64,000 bases of DNA, taken from the NCBI RefSeq assembly GCF_000018545.1, contig NC_012586.1, positions 1,240,001-1,304,000 on the forward strand. Reading direction: 5' to 3'. A program made the position numbers and the translations under genes. Below are positions 35,401-45,408 of this stretch, one piece after another. Numbering within the stretch: position 1 is the stretch's first letter; the number at the start of each line of letters is the position of its first letter. Source of the stretch: Sinorhizobium fredii NGR234 (lineage in GTDB: Bacteria; Pseudomonadota; Alphaproteobacteria; Rhizobiales; Rhizobiaceae). The notes beneath the pieces were generated by a model. The model had not been told where the DNA came from. It made no database searches and saw nothing but the letters and a program-made list of their open reading frames with translations.

Positions 35401-37785
35401 ATGAGCGTCGCCAGGTTTTTCGACGAAATGTCCTATGGCCCCGCACCCGAAGGCGATACAGAGGCCCGCGCCTGGCTCGCCCGCCACAAGGGTGAATTCG
35501 GTCACTTCATCAATGGCGGCTTCGTCGCCTCCGCCTCGGGGAAGACGTTCGACAGCTTCGAGCCGGCGACCGGCGCGCTGCTGGCAAAGATCGCGCGGGG
35601 CGGCCGCGAGGACGTCAACGCCGCCGTGTCAGCGGCACGCAAGGCGCAAGGCGCCTGGGCGAAGCTCTCCGGCCATGCCCGGGCCCGGCATCTCTATGCG
35701 CTGGCGCGGATGATCCAGCGCCACGCCCGGCTGATCGCCGTGGTCGAGGCGCTCGACAACGGCAAGCCGATCCGCGAGACGCGCGACATCGACATTCCGC
35801 TCGCCGCCCGCCATTTCTACCATCATGCCGGCTGGGCGCAGCTCCAGGACACGGAATTTGCCGATCAGGTGCCGGTCGGCGTCGTCGGCCAGGTCATCCC
35901 CTGGAACTTTCCCTTCCTGATGCTCGCCTGGAAAGTGGCGCCGGCCCTGGCACTCGGCAACACCGTCATTCTGAAACCGGCGGAGTTCACACCGCTGACG
36001 GCGCTGCTCTTCGCCGAGCTCGCCTCGGCGGCCGGATTGCCGCCGGGCGTACTGAACGTGGTGACCGGCGAGGGCGAGACGGGAGCGCTGATCGTCGAGC
36101 ACGACGACATCGACAAGATCGCCTTCACCGGCTCGACCGAGGTCGGCCGCCTGATCCGCGAGAAGACCGCCGGCTCCGGCAAATCGCTGACGCTGGAGCT
36201 CGGCGGCAAATCGCCCTTCATCGTCTTCGATGACGCCGATATCGACGCGGCGGTCGAAGGCGTGGTCGATGCGATCTGGTTCAACCAGGGCCAGGTCTGC
36301 TGCGCCGGTTCGCGCGTCCTCGTCCAGGAGGGTGTGGCGCCGCGGTTTCACGAACGCCTGAAGCGGCGGATGGGGACGCTCAGGGTCGGCCATCCGCTCG
36401 ACAAGGCGATCGACATGGCGGCGATCGTCGCGCCGGTGCAATTGCAGCGGATCGAGAGCCTCGTCAGCCAGGGGGTGACCGAAGGGGCGGCGCTTTACCA
36501 GCCACCGATCGAACTGCCGAATGGCGGTAGCTTCTATCCGCCGACGCTGCTGACCGCCGTCCAGCCGACCTCCGTCGTCGCCACGGAGGAAATTTTCGGA
36601 CCGGTCGCCGTTTCGATGACCTTCCGCACGCCGGAAGAGGCAATCCAGCTCGCCAACCACTCCCGTTACGGCCTTGCCGCCAGCGTCTGGAGCGAGACGA
36701 TCGGGCTCGCCCTGCATGTCGCCGCCAAGCTTGCCGCCGGCGTCGTCTGGGTCAATGCCACCAATCTTTTCGATGCCTCGAGCGGCTTCGGCGGAAAACG
36801 CGAATCCGGCTTCGGCCGCGAAGGCGGCAAGGAAGGCTGTTACGAATATCTGAAACCGAAGGCCTGGGTGGGGCGCAAGCTCCGGACGGGACCAAGTGCG
36901 CCGTCTCTCAAAGCGGTTCCGAGCGATTTCGCCATGCCGTCGCTCGACCGCACCGCCAAGCTCTTCATCGGTGGCAAACAGGCACGGCCGGACGGAAACT
37001 ACTCGCGACAAATCCTGTCGCCGAAGGGCAAGGTCATCGGCGAAGTCGGCGAGGGCAACCGCAAGGATATCCGCAACGCCGTCGTCGCGGCGCAGGCGGC
37101 ATCGGCCTGGTCCTCGGCGACGACGCACAATCGCGCACAGATCCTCTATTACATCGCCGAGAACCTCAGCGGTCGGGCGGCGGAATTTGCCGATCGCACC
37201 GCCGCAATGACCGGTGTTTCTGCGGCCAACGCGAAGGCGGAGGTCGAGGCCTCGATCGCCCGCCTCTTCAGCTATGGCGCCTGGGCGGACAAATACGAAG
37301 GCGTCGTGCACCTGCCGCCCTTGCGCGGCGTGGCGCTCGCCATGCCGGAGCCGCAGGGTGTCGTCGGGGTGATCTGCCCGCCCGAAGCACCGCTGCTCGG
37401 TTTCGTCAGCCTCGTCGCGCCGCTGATCGCCGTCGGCAACCGGGTCGTCGTCGTTCCGAGCGAACAGCATCCGCTTGCCGCCACGGATTTCTATTCGGTG
37501 CTCGAAACCTCCGACGTCCCGGCCGGTGTCGTCAACATCGTCACCGGCTCGGCGACGGAACTGGCAAAGACGCTTGCTGCCCACAACGACGTCGACGCGC
37601 TCTGGGCCTTCGGCACGGCGGAACTCTCGGCCCTCGTCGAGAAGCTGTCGGTCGGCAATCTGAAGCGCACCTTCGTCGATTACGGCAAGGCGATCGACTG
37701 GTTGGACCGTTCGGCGGCCGAAGGGCAAGCGTTCCTGCGGCGCGCCGTCGACGTCAAGAACATCTGGATCCCCTACGGCGAGTAG
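35401..37785 (+). CDS. Double-domain aldehyde dehydrogenase (ALDH16-like)
   Basis: This 794-residue protein has a complete N-terminal ALDH domain (about 30-500: PWNFPFLMLAWKVAPAL, ELGGKSPFIVF with the general-base Glu, and catalytic C300 in FNQGQVCCAGSR). A second ALDH-like domain (about 520-794) has Rossmann-type features but no catalytic Cys motif. This matches the ALDH16 bidomain family. In this operon the probable substrate is the acetaldehyde made by DeoC, giving acetate. Start 35401 is the ATG four bases after the deoC stop. Confidence 0.9.
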   Translation: MSVARFFDEMSYGPAPEGDTEARAWLARHKGEFGHFINGGFVASASGKTFDSFEPATGALLAKIARGGREDVNAAVSAARKAQGAWAKLSGHARARHLYALARMIQRHARLIAVVEALDNGKPIRETRDIDIPLAARHFYHHAGWAQLQDTEFADQVPVGVVGQVIPWNFPFLMLAWKVAPALALGNTVILKPAEFTPLTALLFAELASAAGLPPGVLNVVTGEGETGALIVEHDDIDKIAFTGSTEVGRLIREKTAGSGKSLTLELGGKSPFIVFDDADIDAAVEGVVDAIWFNQGQVCCAGSRVLVQEGVAPRFHERLKRRMGTLRVGHPLDKAIDMAAIVAPVQLQRIESLVSQGVTEGAALYQPPIELPNGGSFYPPTLLTAVQPTSVVATEEIFGPVAVSMTFRTPEEAIQLANHSRYGLAASVWSETIGLALHVAAKLAAGVVWVNATNLFDASSGFGGKRESGFGREGGKEGCYEYLKPKAWVGRKLRTGPSAPSLKAVPSDFAMPSLDRTAKLFIGGKQARPDGNYSRQILSPKGKVIGEVGEGNRKDIRNAVVAAQAASAWSSATTHNRAQILYYIAENLSGRAAEFADRTAAMTGVSAANAKAEVEASIARLFSYGAWADKYEGVVHLPPLRGVALAMPEPQGVVGVICPPEAPLLGFVSLVAPLIAVGNRVVVVPSEQHPLAATDFYSVLETSDVPAGVVNIVTGSATELAKTLAAHNDVDALWAFGTAELSALVEKLSVGNLKRTFVDYGKAIDWLDRSAAEGQAFLRRAVDVKNIWIPYGE

Positions 37786-37908
37786 AGGATCGGCACAGGT
37801 CGCGGGCGGGAGGAGCCGGCCCAGTGGCGTGGAGCACGTAGTTTTGCATTTACGAGAGGCCGGCGGGCTCACCGCGGCCGTCGACCTGGTGTCTGGAGGA
37901 GGACTGAC

Positions 37909-38364
37909 ATGCTCAAGAATATCGACCCGGCGCTCAATGCGGATGTGCTGCACGCGCTCCGGTCCATGGGGCACGGCGACACGCTGGTGATCTCCGACAC
38001 CAACTTCCCATCCGACGCGATCGCCCGGCAGACGCGGCTCGGCAAACTGCTGCACATCGACAACGTCTCGGCGGCACGCGCCATAAAGGCCGTGCTTTCG
38101 GTGCTGCCGCTCGACACGCCGCTCCAGCCTTCGGCCGGGCGCATGGAAATCATGGGCGCGCCGGACGAAATCCCGGCTGTTCAGCGCGAAGTCCAGGCCG
38201 AGATCGACCACGCCGAGGGCAAGCCGGCGCCGATGTACGGCATCGAGCGCTTCGCCTTCTACGAGGAGGCCAAGAAGGCCTATTGCGTCATCACCACCGG
38301 GGAGACGCGGTTCTACGGCTGCTTCCTTTTCACCAAGGGGGTCATTCCACCGGAAACTGCCTGA
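37909..38364 (+). CDS. RbsD/FucU family sugar mutarotase
   Basis: This 151-residue protein belongs to the RbsD/FucU family, which speeds interconversion of sugar anomers or ring forms. Family features are DVLHALRSMGHGDTLVISDTNFP at residues 10-32 (His near the active site) and the C-terminal ERFAFYEEAKKAYCVI with the conserved Tyr. It is nearer FucU than RbsD by length. GGAGGAGG precedes the ATG. In context it would present the pyranose/furanose form to the kinase. Confidence 0.88.
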   Translation: MLKNIDPALNADVLHALRSMGHGDTLVISDTNFPSDAIARQTRLGKLLHIDNVSAARAIKAVLSVLPLDTPLQPSAGRMEIMGAPDEIPAVQREVQAEIDHAEGKPAPMYGIERFAFYEEAKKAYCVITTGETRFYGCFLFTKGVIPPETA

Positions 38365-38402
38365 ACACCCTACCAGCGGCTTTTTGAGGGAGGAGGCTTG
38401 GC

Positions 38403-39335
38403 ATGAAGACGGGTGTTTCGATCCTCGGGATATTCGTGGCCGACACGGCCTATCTGGCGTCCCGTATGCCGCGGCTCGGCGAGACGATCACCGGCAGCGG
38501 TTTCTCCGTCGGCCCGGGCGGCAAGGGCTCGAACCAGGCTGTAGCGGCGGCGCGAGCCGGCAGCCGGGTGTCGTTCATCTCACGACTCGGGCGCGATACG
38601 TTCGGCGAGATGGCGCTGAAGACCTATGCCGAAGCGGGCGTGACGCCGAAGATCGTGCAGATGGATGATCTGCCGACCGGGGCCGCCTTCATCTATGTCA
38701 ACGACGAGAACGGTGAGAACGCCATCATCGTCTATCCGGGCGCCGCCGGCTCGATCGACATCGGAGATGTGGAGGCGGCGCGTGAAACGATCGAGACTTC
38801 GCGCGTCTTCGTGACCCAGCTCGAGCAGCCGGCCGCCGCCGCCGAAAGGGCGCTTAAGATCGCCCATGCGGCCGGCGTCACGACGGTGTTCAATCCGGCC
38901 CCGGCCGAGCCTTTTCCGGAAAGCATCTATCCGCTCTGCGACTATATCGTCCCGAACGAAACGGAGGCGGCCGCGCTTGTCGGCTTTGCGCTGCCGACGC
39001 CCGAGGACGTCCGCCGCGCCGGCGACGTGCTCCTCAGGAAAGGTGCGAAGACGGCGCTGATCACGCTTGGCGAGCGCGGTGTGCTCTACCACACGGACAA
39101 TCAGTCGGTGCTGGTGCCCGCAGTCGCCAGCGGCCCGGTGGTTGACACGACCGGCGCCGGCGACGCTTTCGTCGGTGGTTTTTCTGCCGCTCTGGCACGC
39201 GGGCTGGAACCGGTCGAGGCGGTGCGGTTCGGTTGCGCGACGGCCGGCATCGCGGTCACGCGCCGTGGAACGGCGCCGGCCATGCCGAAGCTCGCGGAGA
39301 TCGAGGCGCTGCTGGCGCGCGGAGCGGTGGCATGA
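38403..39335 (+). CDS. Ribokinase-family sugar kinase
   Basis: This 310-residue PfkB-family kinase has the sugar-binding GPGGKGSNQAVAAAR (about 39-53) and the ATP/anion-hole motif DTTGAGDAFVGGF near the C-terminus. Beside deoC, a deoxyribokinase role (deoxyribose -> deoxyribose 5-phosphate) is the simplest proposal. True ribokinase activity cannot be excluded. Overlaps the next permease by four bases. Confidence 0.87.
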   Translation: MKTGVSILGIFVADTAYLASRMPRLGETITGSGFSVGPGGKGSNQAVAAARAGSRVSFISRLGRDTFGEMALKTYAEAGVTPKIVQMDDLPTGAAFIYVNDENGENAIIVYPGAAGSIDIGDVEAARETIETSRVFVTQLEQPAAAAERALKIAHAAGVTTVFNPAPAEPFPESIYPLCDYIVPNETEAAALVGFALPTPEDVRRAGDVLLRKGAKTALITLGERGVLYHTDNQSVLVPAVASGPVVDTTGAGDAFVGGFSAALARGLEPVEAVRFGCATAGIAVTRRGTAPAMPKLAEIEALLARGAVA

Positions 39336-40207
39336 CGCGCAACGACCCGATCAAGCATTTCTTCATCTGGCCGGCCTTGATCATCGTTCTGTTGATTTCG
39401 ATCTTTCCGCTCGTCTATTCGCTGACGACCAGCTTCATGAGCATGCGGCTCGTGCCGCCGATGCCGGCGCGCTTCGTCGGCTTCGGCAACTACGCCGATC
39501 TGCTTTCCAACCCGCGCTTCTGGCACGTTGCCGGCACGACGACGCTGATCGCCTTCGTTTCCGTCGGACTGCAATATGTGATCGGCCTGTCGGTCGCCCT
39601 GGCGCTGAATTCCCGCGTGCCGGGCGAGGGGATTTTCCGCGTCGGCTTCCTGCTGCCGATGCTCGTTGCGCCGGTCGCCGTCGCGCTCGTGGCGCGCCAG
39701 ATCCTCAACCCGACCATGGGGCCGTTGAACGAGTTCATGACGCTCTTCGGCTTTCCCAACCTGCCGTTTCTGACCCGGACGAGTTGGGCGCTCGGCTCGA
39801 TCATCGTGGTCGAGGTCTGGCAATGGACGCCGTTTGTCATCCTGATGCTGCTCGCGGGGCTGCAAACCCTGCCTGACGACGTCTACGAGGCTGCGGCGCT
39901 CGAGAACGCTACGCCGTGGCAGCAATTCCGCGACATCACCTTTCCGATGCTGCTGCCGATCTCGACGGCGGTCGTTTTCATCCGGCTCATCGAGAGCTAC
40001 AAGATCATGGACACGGTCTTTGTCATGACCGGCGGCGGACCGGGAGTATCGACGGAGACATTGACGCTGTTCGCCTATCAGGAGGGCTTCAAGAAGTTCA
40101 ACCTCGGCTACACGTCGGCGCTGTCCTTCCTCTTCCTGATCTTTATCACGGTGATCGGCCTCGTCTACCTGGCTGTGCTCAAGCCCTATCTGGAGAAGCA
40201 CAAATGA
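39332..40207 (+). CDS. Sugar ABC permease (CUT1, MalF-like)
   Basis: This 291-residue permease has six hydrophobic segments and the EAA loop DDVYEAAALENATPWQQFRDITFPMLLP. The ATG at 39332 overlaps the kinase stop and gives the short N-terminus usual for the family. It ends overlapping the second permease (ATGA). Confidence 0.88.
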   Translation: MTRNDPIKHFFIWPALIIVLLISIFPLVYSLTTSFMSMRLVPPMPARFVGFGNYADLLSNPRFWHVAGTTTLIAFVSVGLQYVIGLSVALALNSRVPGEGIFRVGFLLPMLVAPVAVALVARQILNPTMGPLNEFMTLFGFPNLPFLTRTSWALGSIIVVEVWQWTPFVILMLLAGLQTLPDDVYEAAALENATPWQQFRDITFPMLLPISTAVVFIRLIESYKIMDTVFVMTGGGPGVSTETLTLFAYQEGFKKFNLGYTSALSFLFLIFITVIGLVYLAVLKPYLEKHK

Positions 40208-41232
40208 GCGTGCGCACTCTTCGGGGAAATCGGCGCTGGCTGGCGCTCGGCGGCTGCCTTCTCTGGCTCGCCTTCACCTTGTTTCCGCTCTATTGGGTGG
40301 CGATCACGTCGTTCAAGACGCCGCTTGCCGTCGTCGGCGGCCCGACCTATCTGCCGTTCATCGATTTCGAGCCGACGCTGACAGCCTGGAACGAGCTGCT
40401 CTCCGGCGAGCGCGGCGCCTTCTACAACACCTTCATCGCCTCGCTGATCGTCAGCCTTTCCGCTGCGGTGCTTGCAACCTTCGTCGGCGCCATGGCTGCT
40501 TACGCGCTCGTCCGCTTCACCTTTCGCTTTCGGCTGCTCTCCGCCCTCGTCTTTGTCGTCGTCGCTTTCGGCGGTTTCCTGCTGGGGCGCAACGTGCTCG
40601 GCTTCGGCCAGGGGATTTCGCTGATCTATTCCTTCATCGCCGCGCTCGCGCTCGCGGTGATCTCCAGCCGCTTCCGTCTGCCGGGGCCGGAACTCGGCAA
40701 CAACGACATCGTCTTCTGGTTCGTCAGCCAGCGCATGTTTCCGCCGATCGTCGCCGCCTTCGCGCTCTATCTCATGTACACGGAGGTCGGAAAGCTCGGC
40801 TTCAAGCTCGTCGACAGTTATGTCGGCCTGACCTTCGCCTATATCGCCTTCTCGCTGCCGATCGTCGTCTGGCTGATGCGCGACTTCTTCGAGGCCCTGC
40901 CGATCGAGGTGGAGGAGGCGGCGATGGTCGACAACGTTCCGACCTGGCGCATTTTCTTCGGCATCGTGCTGCCGATGTCCAAGCCGGGCCTGATCGCGAC
41001 CTTCATGATCACGCTCGCCTTCGTCTGGAACGAGTTCCTCTTCGCGCTCTTCCTGACGAGTTCGAAATGGCAGACCCTGCCGATCCTGGTTGCCGGACAA
41101 AACAGCCAGCGCGGCGACGAATGGTGGTCGATCTCTGCCGCGGCCCTCGTGGCGATCATCCCGATGATGGTCATGGCCGGAATTCTGAGCAGGTTGATGC
41201 GGTCTGGCCTGCTCCTCGGAGCCATCAAATGA
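40204..41232 (+). CDS. Sugar ABC permease (CUT1, MalG-like) with extra segment
   Basis: This 342-residue permease has the EAA loop PIEVEEAAMVDNVPTWRIFFGIVLP. It is about 60 residues longer than usual. The extra stretch (about residues 112-165) holds one or two additional hydrophobic segments (LIYSFIAALALAVISS) between the usual TM3 and TM4. The frame is intact on both sides, so it is not a sequencing shift. Confidence 0.86.
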   Translation: MSVRTLRGNRRWLALGGCLLWLAFTLFPLYWVAITSFKTPLAVVGGPTYLPFIDFEPTLTAWNELLSGERGAFYNTFIASLIVSLSAAVLATFVGAMAAYALVRFTFRFRLLSALVFVVVAFGGFLLGRNVLGFGQGISLIYSFIAALALAVISSRFRLPGPELGNNDIVFWFVSQRMFPPIVAAFALYLMYTEVGKLGFKLVDSYVGLTFAYIAFSLPIVVWLMRDFFEALPIEVEEAAMVDNVPTWRIFFGIVLPMSKPGLIATFMITLAFVWNEFLFALFLTSSKWQTLPILVAGQNSQRGDEWWSISAAALVAIIPMMVMAGILSRLMRSGLLLGAIK

Positions 41233-41281
41233 CTGCGTGCATTTTCCAGATTTTGCAAGGTTCACTCAGAGGGAGGAAAAA

Positions 41282-42736
41282 ATGAGGAAACTTCTGCTCG
41301 CATCGACTGCCGCCGGCCTGCTGGCCGCTGCGGCCAATGGAACCGCCTTTGCCTGTGACCCGGACTTTACGGGCGTCGAACTGACCGCCACCACCCAGAC
41401 CGGCCCCTACATCGCTTCGGCCCTCCAGATCGCCGCCAAGGGCTGGGAGGAGAAAACCTGCGGCAAGGTGAAAGTCGTCGAGTTTCCCTGGTCCGAGCTT
41501 TATCCGAAAATCGTGACTTCGTTGACCGCCGGTGAGGATGCCTTCGACGTCATCGCCTTCGCGCCGGCCTGGGCACCGGATTTCACCGACTTCCTCGCCG
41601 AAATGCCGGCGGAGATGCGGCAGGGTTCCGCCTGGGAGGACATCGCGCCTGTCTATCGTGAACAGTTGATGGTCTGGAACGGCAAGGTCCTGTCGCAGAC
41701 CATGGACGGCGATGCCCATACCTATACCTACCGCATCGACCTGTTCGAAAACCCCGACAACCAGAAGGCTTTCAAGGAGAAATACGGCTACGACCTGGCA
41801 CCGGCCAAGACCTGGAAAGAGTATCTGGACATCGCCGAGTTCTTCAACCAGCCGGCCAACAACCTCTGGGGAACGGCGGAAGCCTTCCGCCGTGGCGGCC
41901 AACAGTTCTGGTTCCTGTTCAGCCACGTGGCCGGCTATACCAGCCATCCGGACAATCCGGGCGGCATGTTCTTCGATCCGGACACGATGGACGCGCAGGT
42001 CAACAACCCGGGCTGGGTGCGCGGCCTGGAGGAATATATCCGCGCCTCGAAGCTTGCACCGCCAAATGCGCTCAACTTCTCCTTCGGCGAGGTGAACGCC
42101 GCCTTTGCCGGTGGACAGGTCGCGGAATCGATCGGCTGGGGCGACACCGGCGTCATTGCCGCCGACCCGAAGCAGTCGAAGGTTGCCGGCAAGGTGGGCT
42201 CCGCGCCGCTACCCGGCGCTGATGAGATCTACAATTACAAGACCAAGAAGTGGGACAAGTTCGATCAGGTCGTGCAGACTTCCTTCATGGCCTTCGGCGG
42301 CTGGCAGGCGGCGGTGCCGAGCTCGTCGACGAAGCAGGAAGCCGCCTGGAACTATATCCAATACCTGACCAGCCCCGAGGTCTCGGCGCAGGCGGCGATT
42401 ACCGGCGGCACGGGCGTCAATCCGTACCGCCTTTCGCACACCACCAATCTCGAACTCTGGTCGAAGATCTTTTCCGATCGCGAGGCGAAGGAATATCTCG
42501 GCGCGCAGAAGGAAGCGGTCACCGCCAAGAACATCGCCCTCGACATGCGCCTGCCCGGTTACTTCTCCTATACGGAGGTGCTCGAGATCGAGCTTTCCAA
42601 GGCGCTTGCCGGCGAGGTGACGCCGCAGCAGGCGCTCGATACGGTCGCCGAGCAATGGAACAAGCTGACCGATGAGTTCGGCCGCGACAAGCAGCTTGCC
42701 GCCTATCGCTCGTCGATGGGCCAGCCGCAGAAGTAA
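41282..42736 (+). CDS. Sugar ABC substrate-binding protein
   Basis: This 484-residue family 1 solute-binding protein has a Sec signal peptide ([24 protein letters not shown]). An early Cys pair in the mature chain (ACDPDF and KTCGK) may form a disulfide. GGGAGGAAAAA precedes the ATG at 41282. The neighbouring deoC genes suggest deoxyribose or a deoxynucleoside-derived sugar as ligand. Confidence 0.87.
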   Translation: MRKLLLASTAAGLLAAAANGTAFACDPDFTGVELTATTQTGPYIASALQIAAKGWEEKTCGKVKVVEFPWSELYPKIVTSLTAGEDAFDVIAFAPAWAPDFTDFLAEMPAEMRQGSAWEDIAPVYREQLMVWNGKVLSQTMDGDAHTYTYRIDLFENPDNQKAFKEKYGYDLAPAKTWKEYLDIAEFFNQPANNLWGTAEAFRRGGQQFWFLFSHVAGYTSHPDNPGGMFFDPDTMDAQVNNPGWVRGLEEYIRASKLAPPNALNFSFGEVNAAFAGGQVAESIGWGDTGVIAADPKQSKVAGKVGSAPLPGADEIYNYKTKKWDKFDQVVQTSFMAFGGWQAAVPSSSTKQEAAWNYIQYLTSPEVSAQAAITGGTGVNPYRLSHTTNLELWSKIFSDREAKEYLGAQKEAVTAKNIALDMRLPGYFSYTEVLEIELSKALAGEVTPQQALDTVAEQWNKLTDEFGRDKQLAAYRSSMGQPQK

Positions 42737-42740
42737 TCAT

Positions 42741-42774
42741 CGAGGCCCGCTCCGGTCATCCGGAGCGGGCCTCG
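42741..42774 (+). other. Intercistronic hairpin after the binding-protein gene
   Basis: CGAGGCCCGCTCCGG (42741-42755) and CCGGAGCGGGCCTCG (42760-42774) form a perfect 15-bp stem with a 4-nt loop. No U-run follows. It sits between the binding-protein stop and the ATPase gene; likely stabilises the 3' end or partly terminates. Confidence 0.7.
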
Positions 42775-42852
42775 CATGGCGCCGGGCAGCCGGTGCTTCC
42801 TTTTCGCAGTGCATTCCCCGTCTTGGCCATGGGGATCGAGAAAGGCATTCGA

Positions 42853-43944
<1,092 letters not shown>

Positions 43945-44054
43945 TTGCGGCCACACGTCAGCCGTGTCGGCGCACAAAGCGACTCTGACCACCATGGCCG
44001 AATCCCGAAATTGCTGGAATATTGGCTTCGCTGCAGGGGGATGAGGAAGCGTCG

Positions 44055-44483
44055 ATGGCCGAACTCAGAGTGAAGACGAGGCAGACGGGCGCGACCGCGG
44101 TCGTCGGGCGGACCGGCTTCCCACAGGTGACCTCGGTCACCGGCGGCACGCTCGACATCGTGACCGGCCCGTCGCAGGCCGGCTTCGGCCCGCTCGATCT
44201 TCTTTACGCCTCGCTGGCAAGCTGTCTGGTGCTCAGTGCGCGCATTGCCGCGAGCCGGTTCGGTGTGCTCGATCGGGTCGTCGAAGTCTCGGCGAAAGTC
44301 ACCGGCGAAAAGGCACAGGACGAGCCGTCGCGCGTGGCGCGCTTCAATATCGAATTCGCTATCAGAGGCGATATCGACGACGCAGTGCGGCATGCGATCG
44401 CCGAAGCAGCGGAAGAGGAAATCTGCACGGTCAGCAATACCCTCCGCGGCCATCCGGCATTCGTAAGCAAAGTCTCAGGTTAA
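44055..44483 (+). CDS. OsmC family protein
   Basis: This 142-residue OsmC/Ohr-like protein has the two conserved cysteines of the thiol peroxidase fold (LASCLVLSAR, EEICTVSNTL). Family members reduce organic hydroperoxides. Start 44055 gives the standard N-terminus; the open frame runs a little farther upstream. 19 bp separates it from the dimethylargininase gene. Confidence 0.83.
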   Translation: MAELRVKTRQTGATAVVGRTGFPQVTSVTGGTLDIVTGPSQAGFGPLDLLYASLASCLVLSARIAASRFGVLDRVVEVSAKVTGEKAQDEPSRVARFNIEFAIRGDIDDAVRHAIAEAAEEEICTVSNTLRGHPAFVSKVSG

Positions 44484-44502
44484 CTTAGGGAACAGGCTCT
44501 CG

Positions 44503-45297
44503 ATGACATCGCGTCCGGTCTATCATTTCAATTCCATCATCGTCCGCACCCCTTCGCGCTCCGTCGTCGACGGCTTGCGCGCCGAGGATCGCGGCAGCCC
44601 GACCTATGAGGGCGTCAAGGCAGAGCATGACGCCTATCTGGAGGCAATGCGCGACGCCGGCGTCAAGGCCGAGGTCCTGCCGCCGCTCGATGCCTTCCCG
44701 GACTCGATCTTCGTCGAAGATCCGGCGCTCGTCTTCACTGAGGGCGCGATCGTCCTGCGTCCGGGTGCGGCGACGCGTGTCCGGGAAACCGAGGAAATCG
44801 CGCCGACGCTGCGCAAGATGTTCGAAACGGTCCTCGATCTGCCGGCCGGCTACGCCGACGGCGGCGACGTGCTGACGGCCCCGGAAAGCGTGATGATCGG
44901 GCTCTCGGCCCGCACAGACATTGAAGGAGCCGAGGCGCTGCAGTCTTGCTTGGACAGGCTCGGCCGCAAGAGCGAGATTGTCGCGACGCCGGAGGGCGTT
45001 CTCCACTTCAAAACCGACTGCTCGCTGCTTGACGACGAAACGGTGCTCGCCACCAATCGCCTGGCGCGATCCGGCGTCTTCAAGAAGTTCAGGCAGATGA
45101 TCATTCCGGAAGGCGAGGAGCCGGCCGCCAATGCGTTGCGCGTCAATGACGTGGTGATGGTCGGCGCCGATTTCCCGCGCACGATCGAGATGCTCGACAA
45201 GGCCGGCTACACGGTCGTGCCGCTGAAGACGACGGAGATCGGCAAGATCGACGCCGGGCTCTCCTGCATGTCGCTGCGGTGGTGGAGCCGCGAATAA
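44503..45297 (+). CDS. ddaH: NG,NG-dimethylarginine dimethylaminohydrolase
   Basis: This 264-residue amidinotransferase-fold enzyme hydrolyses dimethylarginine to citrulline and dimethylamine. Catalytic-type residues are the Cys at 255 (GLSCMSLRW), a His in VLHFKTD and acidic residues in YADGGDVL. Length matches bacterial DDAH. Citrulline/arginine deiminase relatives are possible but the GGDV and SCMSLR context suits DDAH. Confidence 0.87.
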   Translation: MTSRPVYHFNSIIVRTPSRSVVDGLRAEDRGSPTYEGVKAEHDAYLEAMRDAGVKAEVLPPLDAFPDSIFVEDPALVFTEGAIVLRPGAATRVRETEEIAPTLRKMFETVLDLPAGYADGGDVLTAPESVMIGLSARTDIEGAEALQSCLDRLGRKSEIVATPEGVLHFKTDCSLLDDETVLATNRLARSGVFKKFRQMIIPEGEEPAANALRVNDVVMVGADFPRTIEMLDKAGYTVVPLKTTEIGKIDAGLSCMSLRWWSRE

Positions 45298-45309
45298 GGG
45301 GGAGGACGC

Positions 45310-45399
45310 ATGAAGGAGAGGACACTCCTGCAGCTTGTCGGCTGCCTGATCACGCTGTTGGCCGGCTACCAAACGCTCCAGCTTAGCGGGCTCCTCTGA
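45310..45399 (+). CDS. Small membrane peptide candidate (29 residues)
   Basis: An ATG at 45310 preceded by GGGGGAGGACGC encodes MKERTLLQLVGCLITLLAG and ten more residues, then TGA. A charged start followed by a hydrophobic helix is the pattern of single-pass small proteins. It is 12 bp after ddaH and 9 bp before the convergent oxidoreductase end. No family recognised. Confidence 0.45.
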   Translation: MKERTLLQLVGCLITLLAGYQTLQLSGLL

Positions 45400-45408
45400 A
45401 ACCTTGCG

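Noticed and set aside
35629..38211. 860-codon open frame on the minus strand
   Set aside because: Shadow of the ALDH16 gene; composition is Arg-rich and no domain is recognisable.
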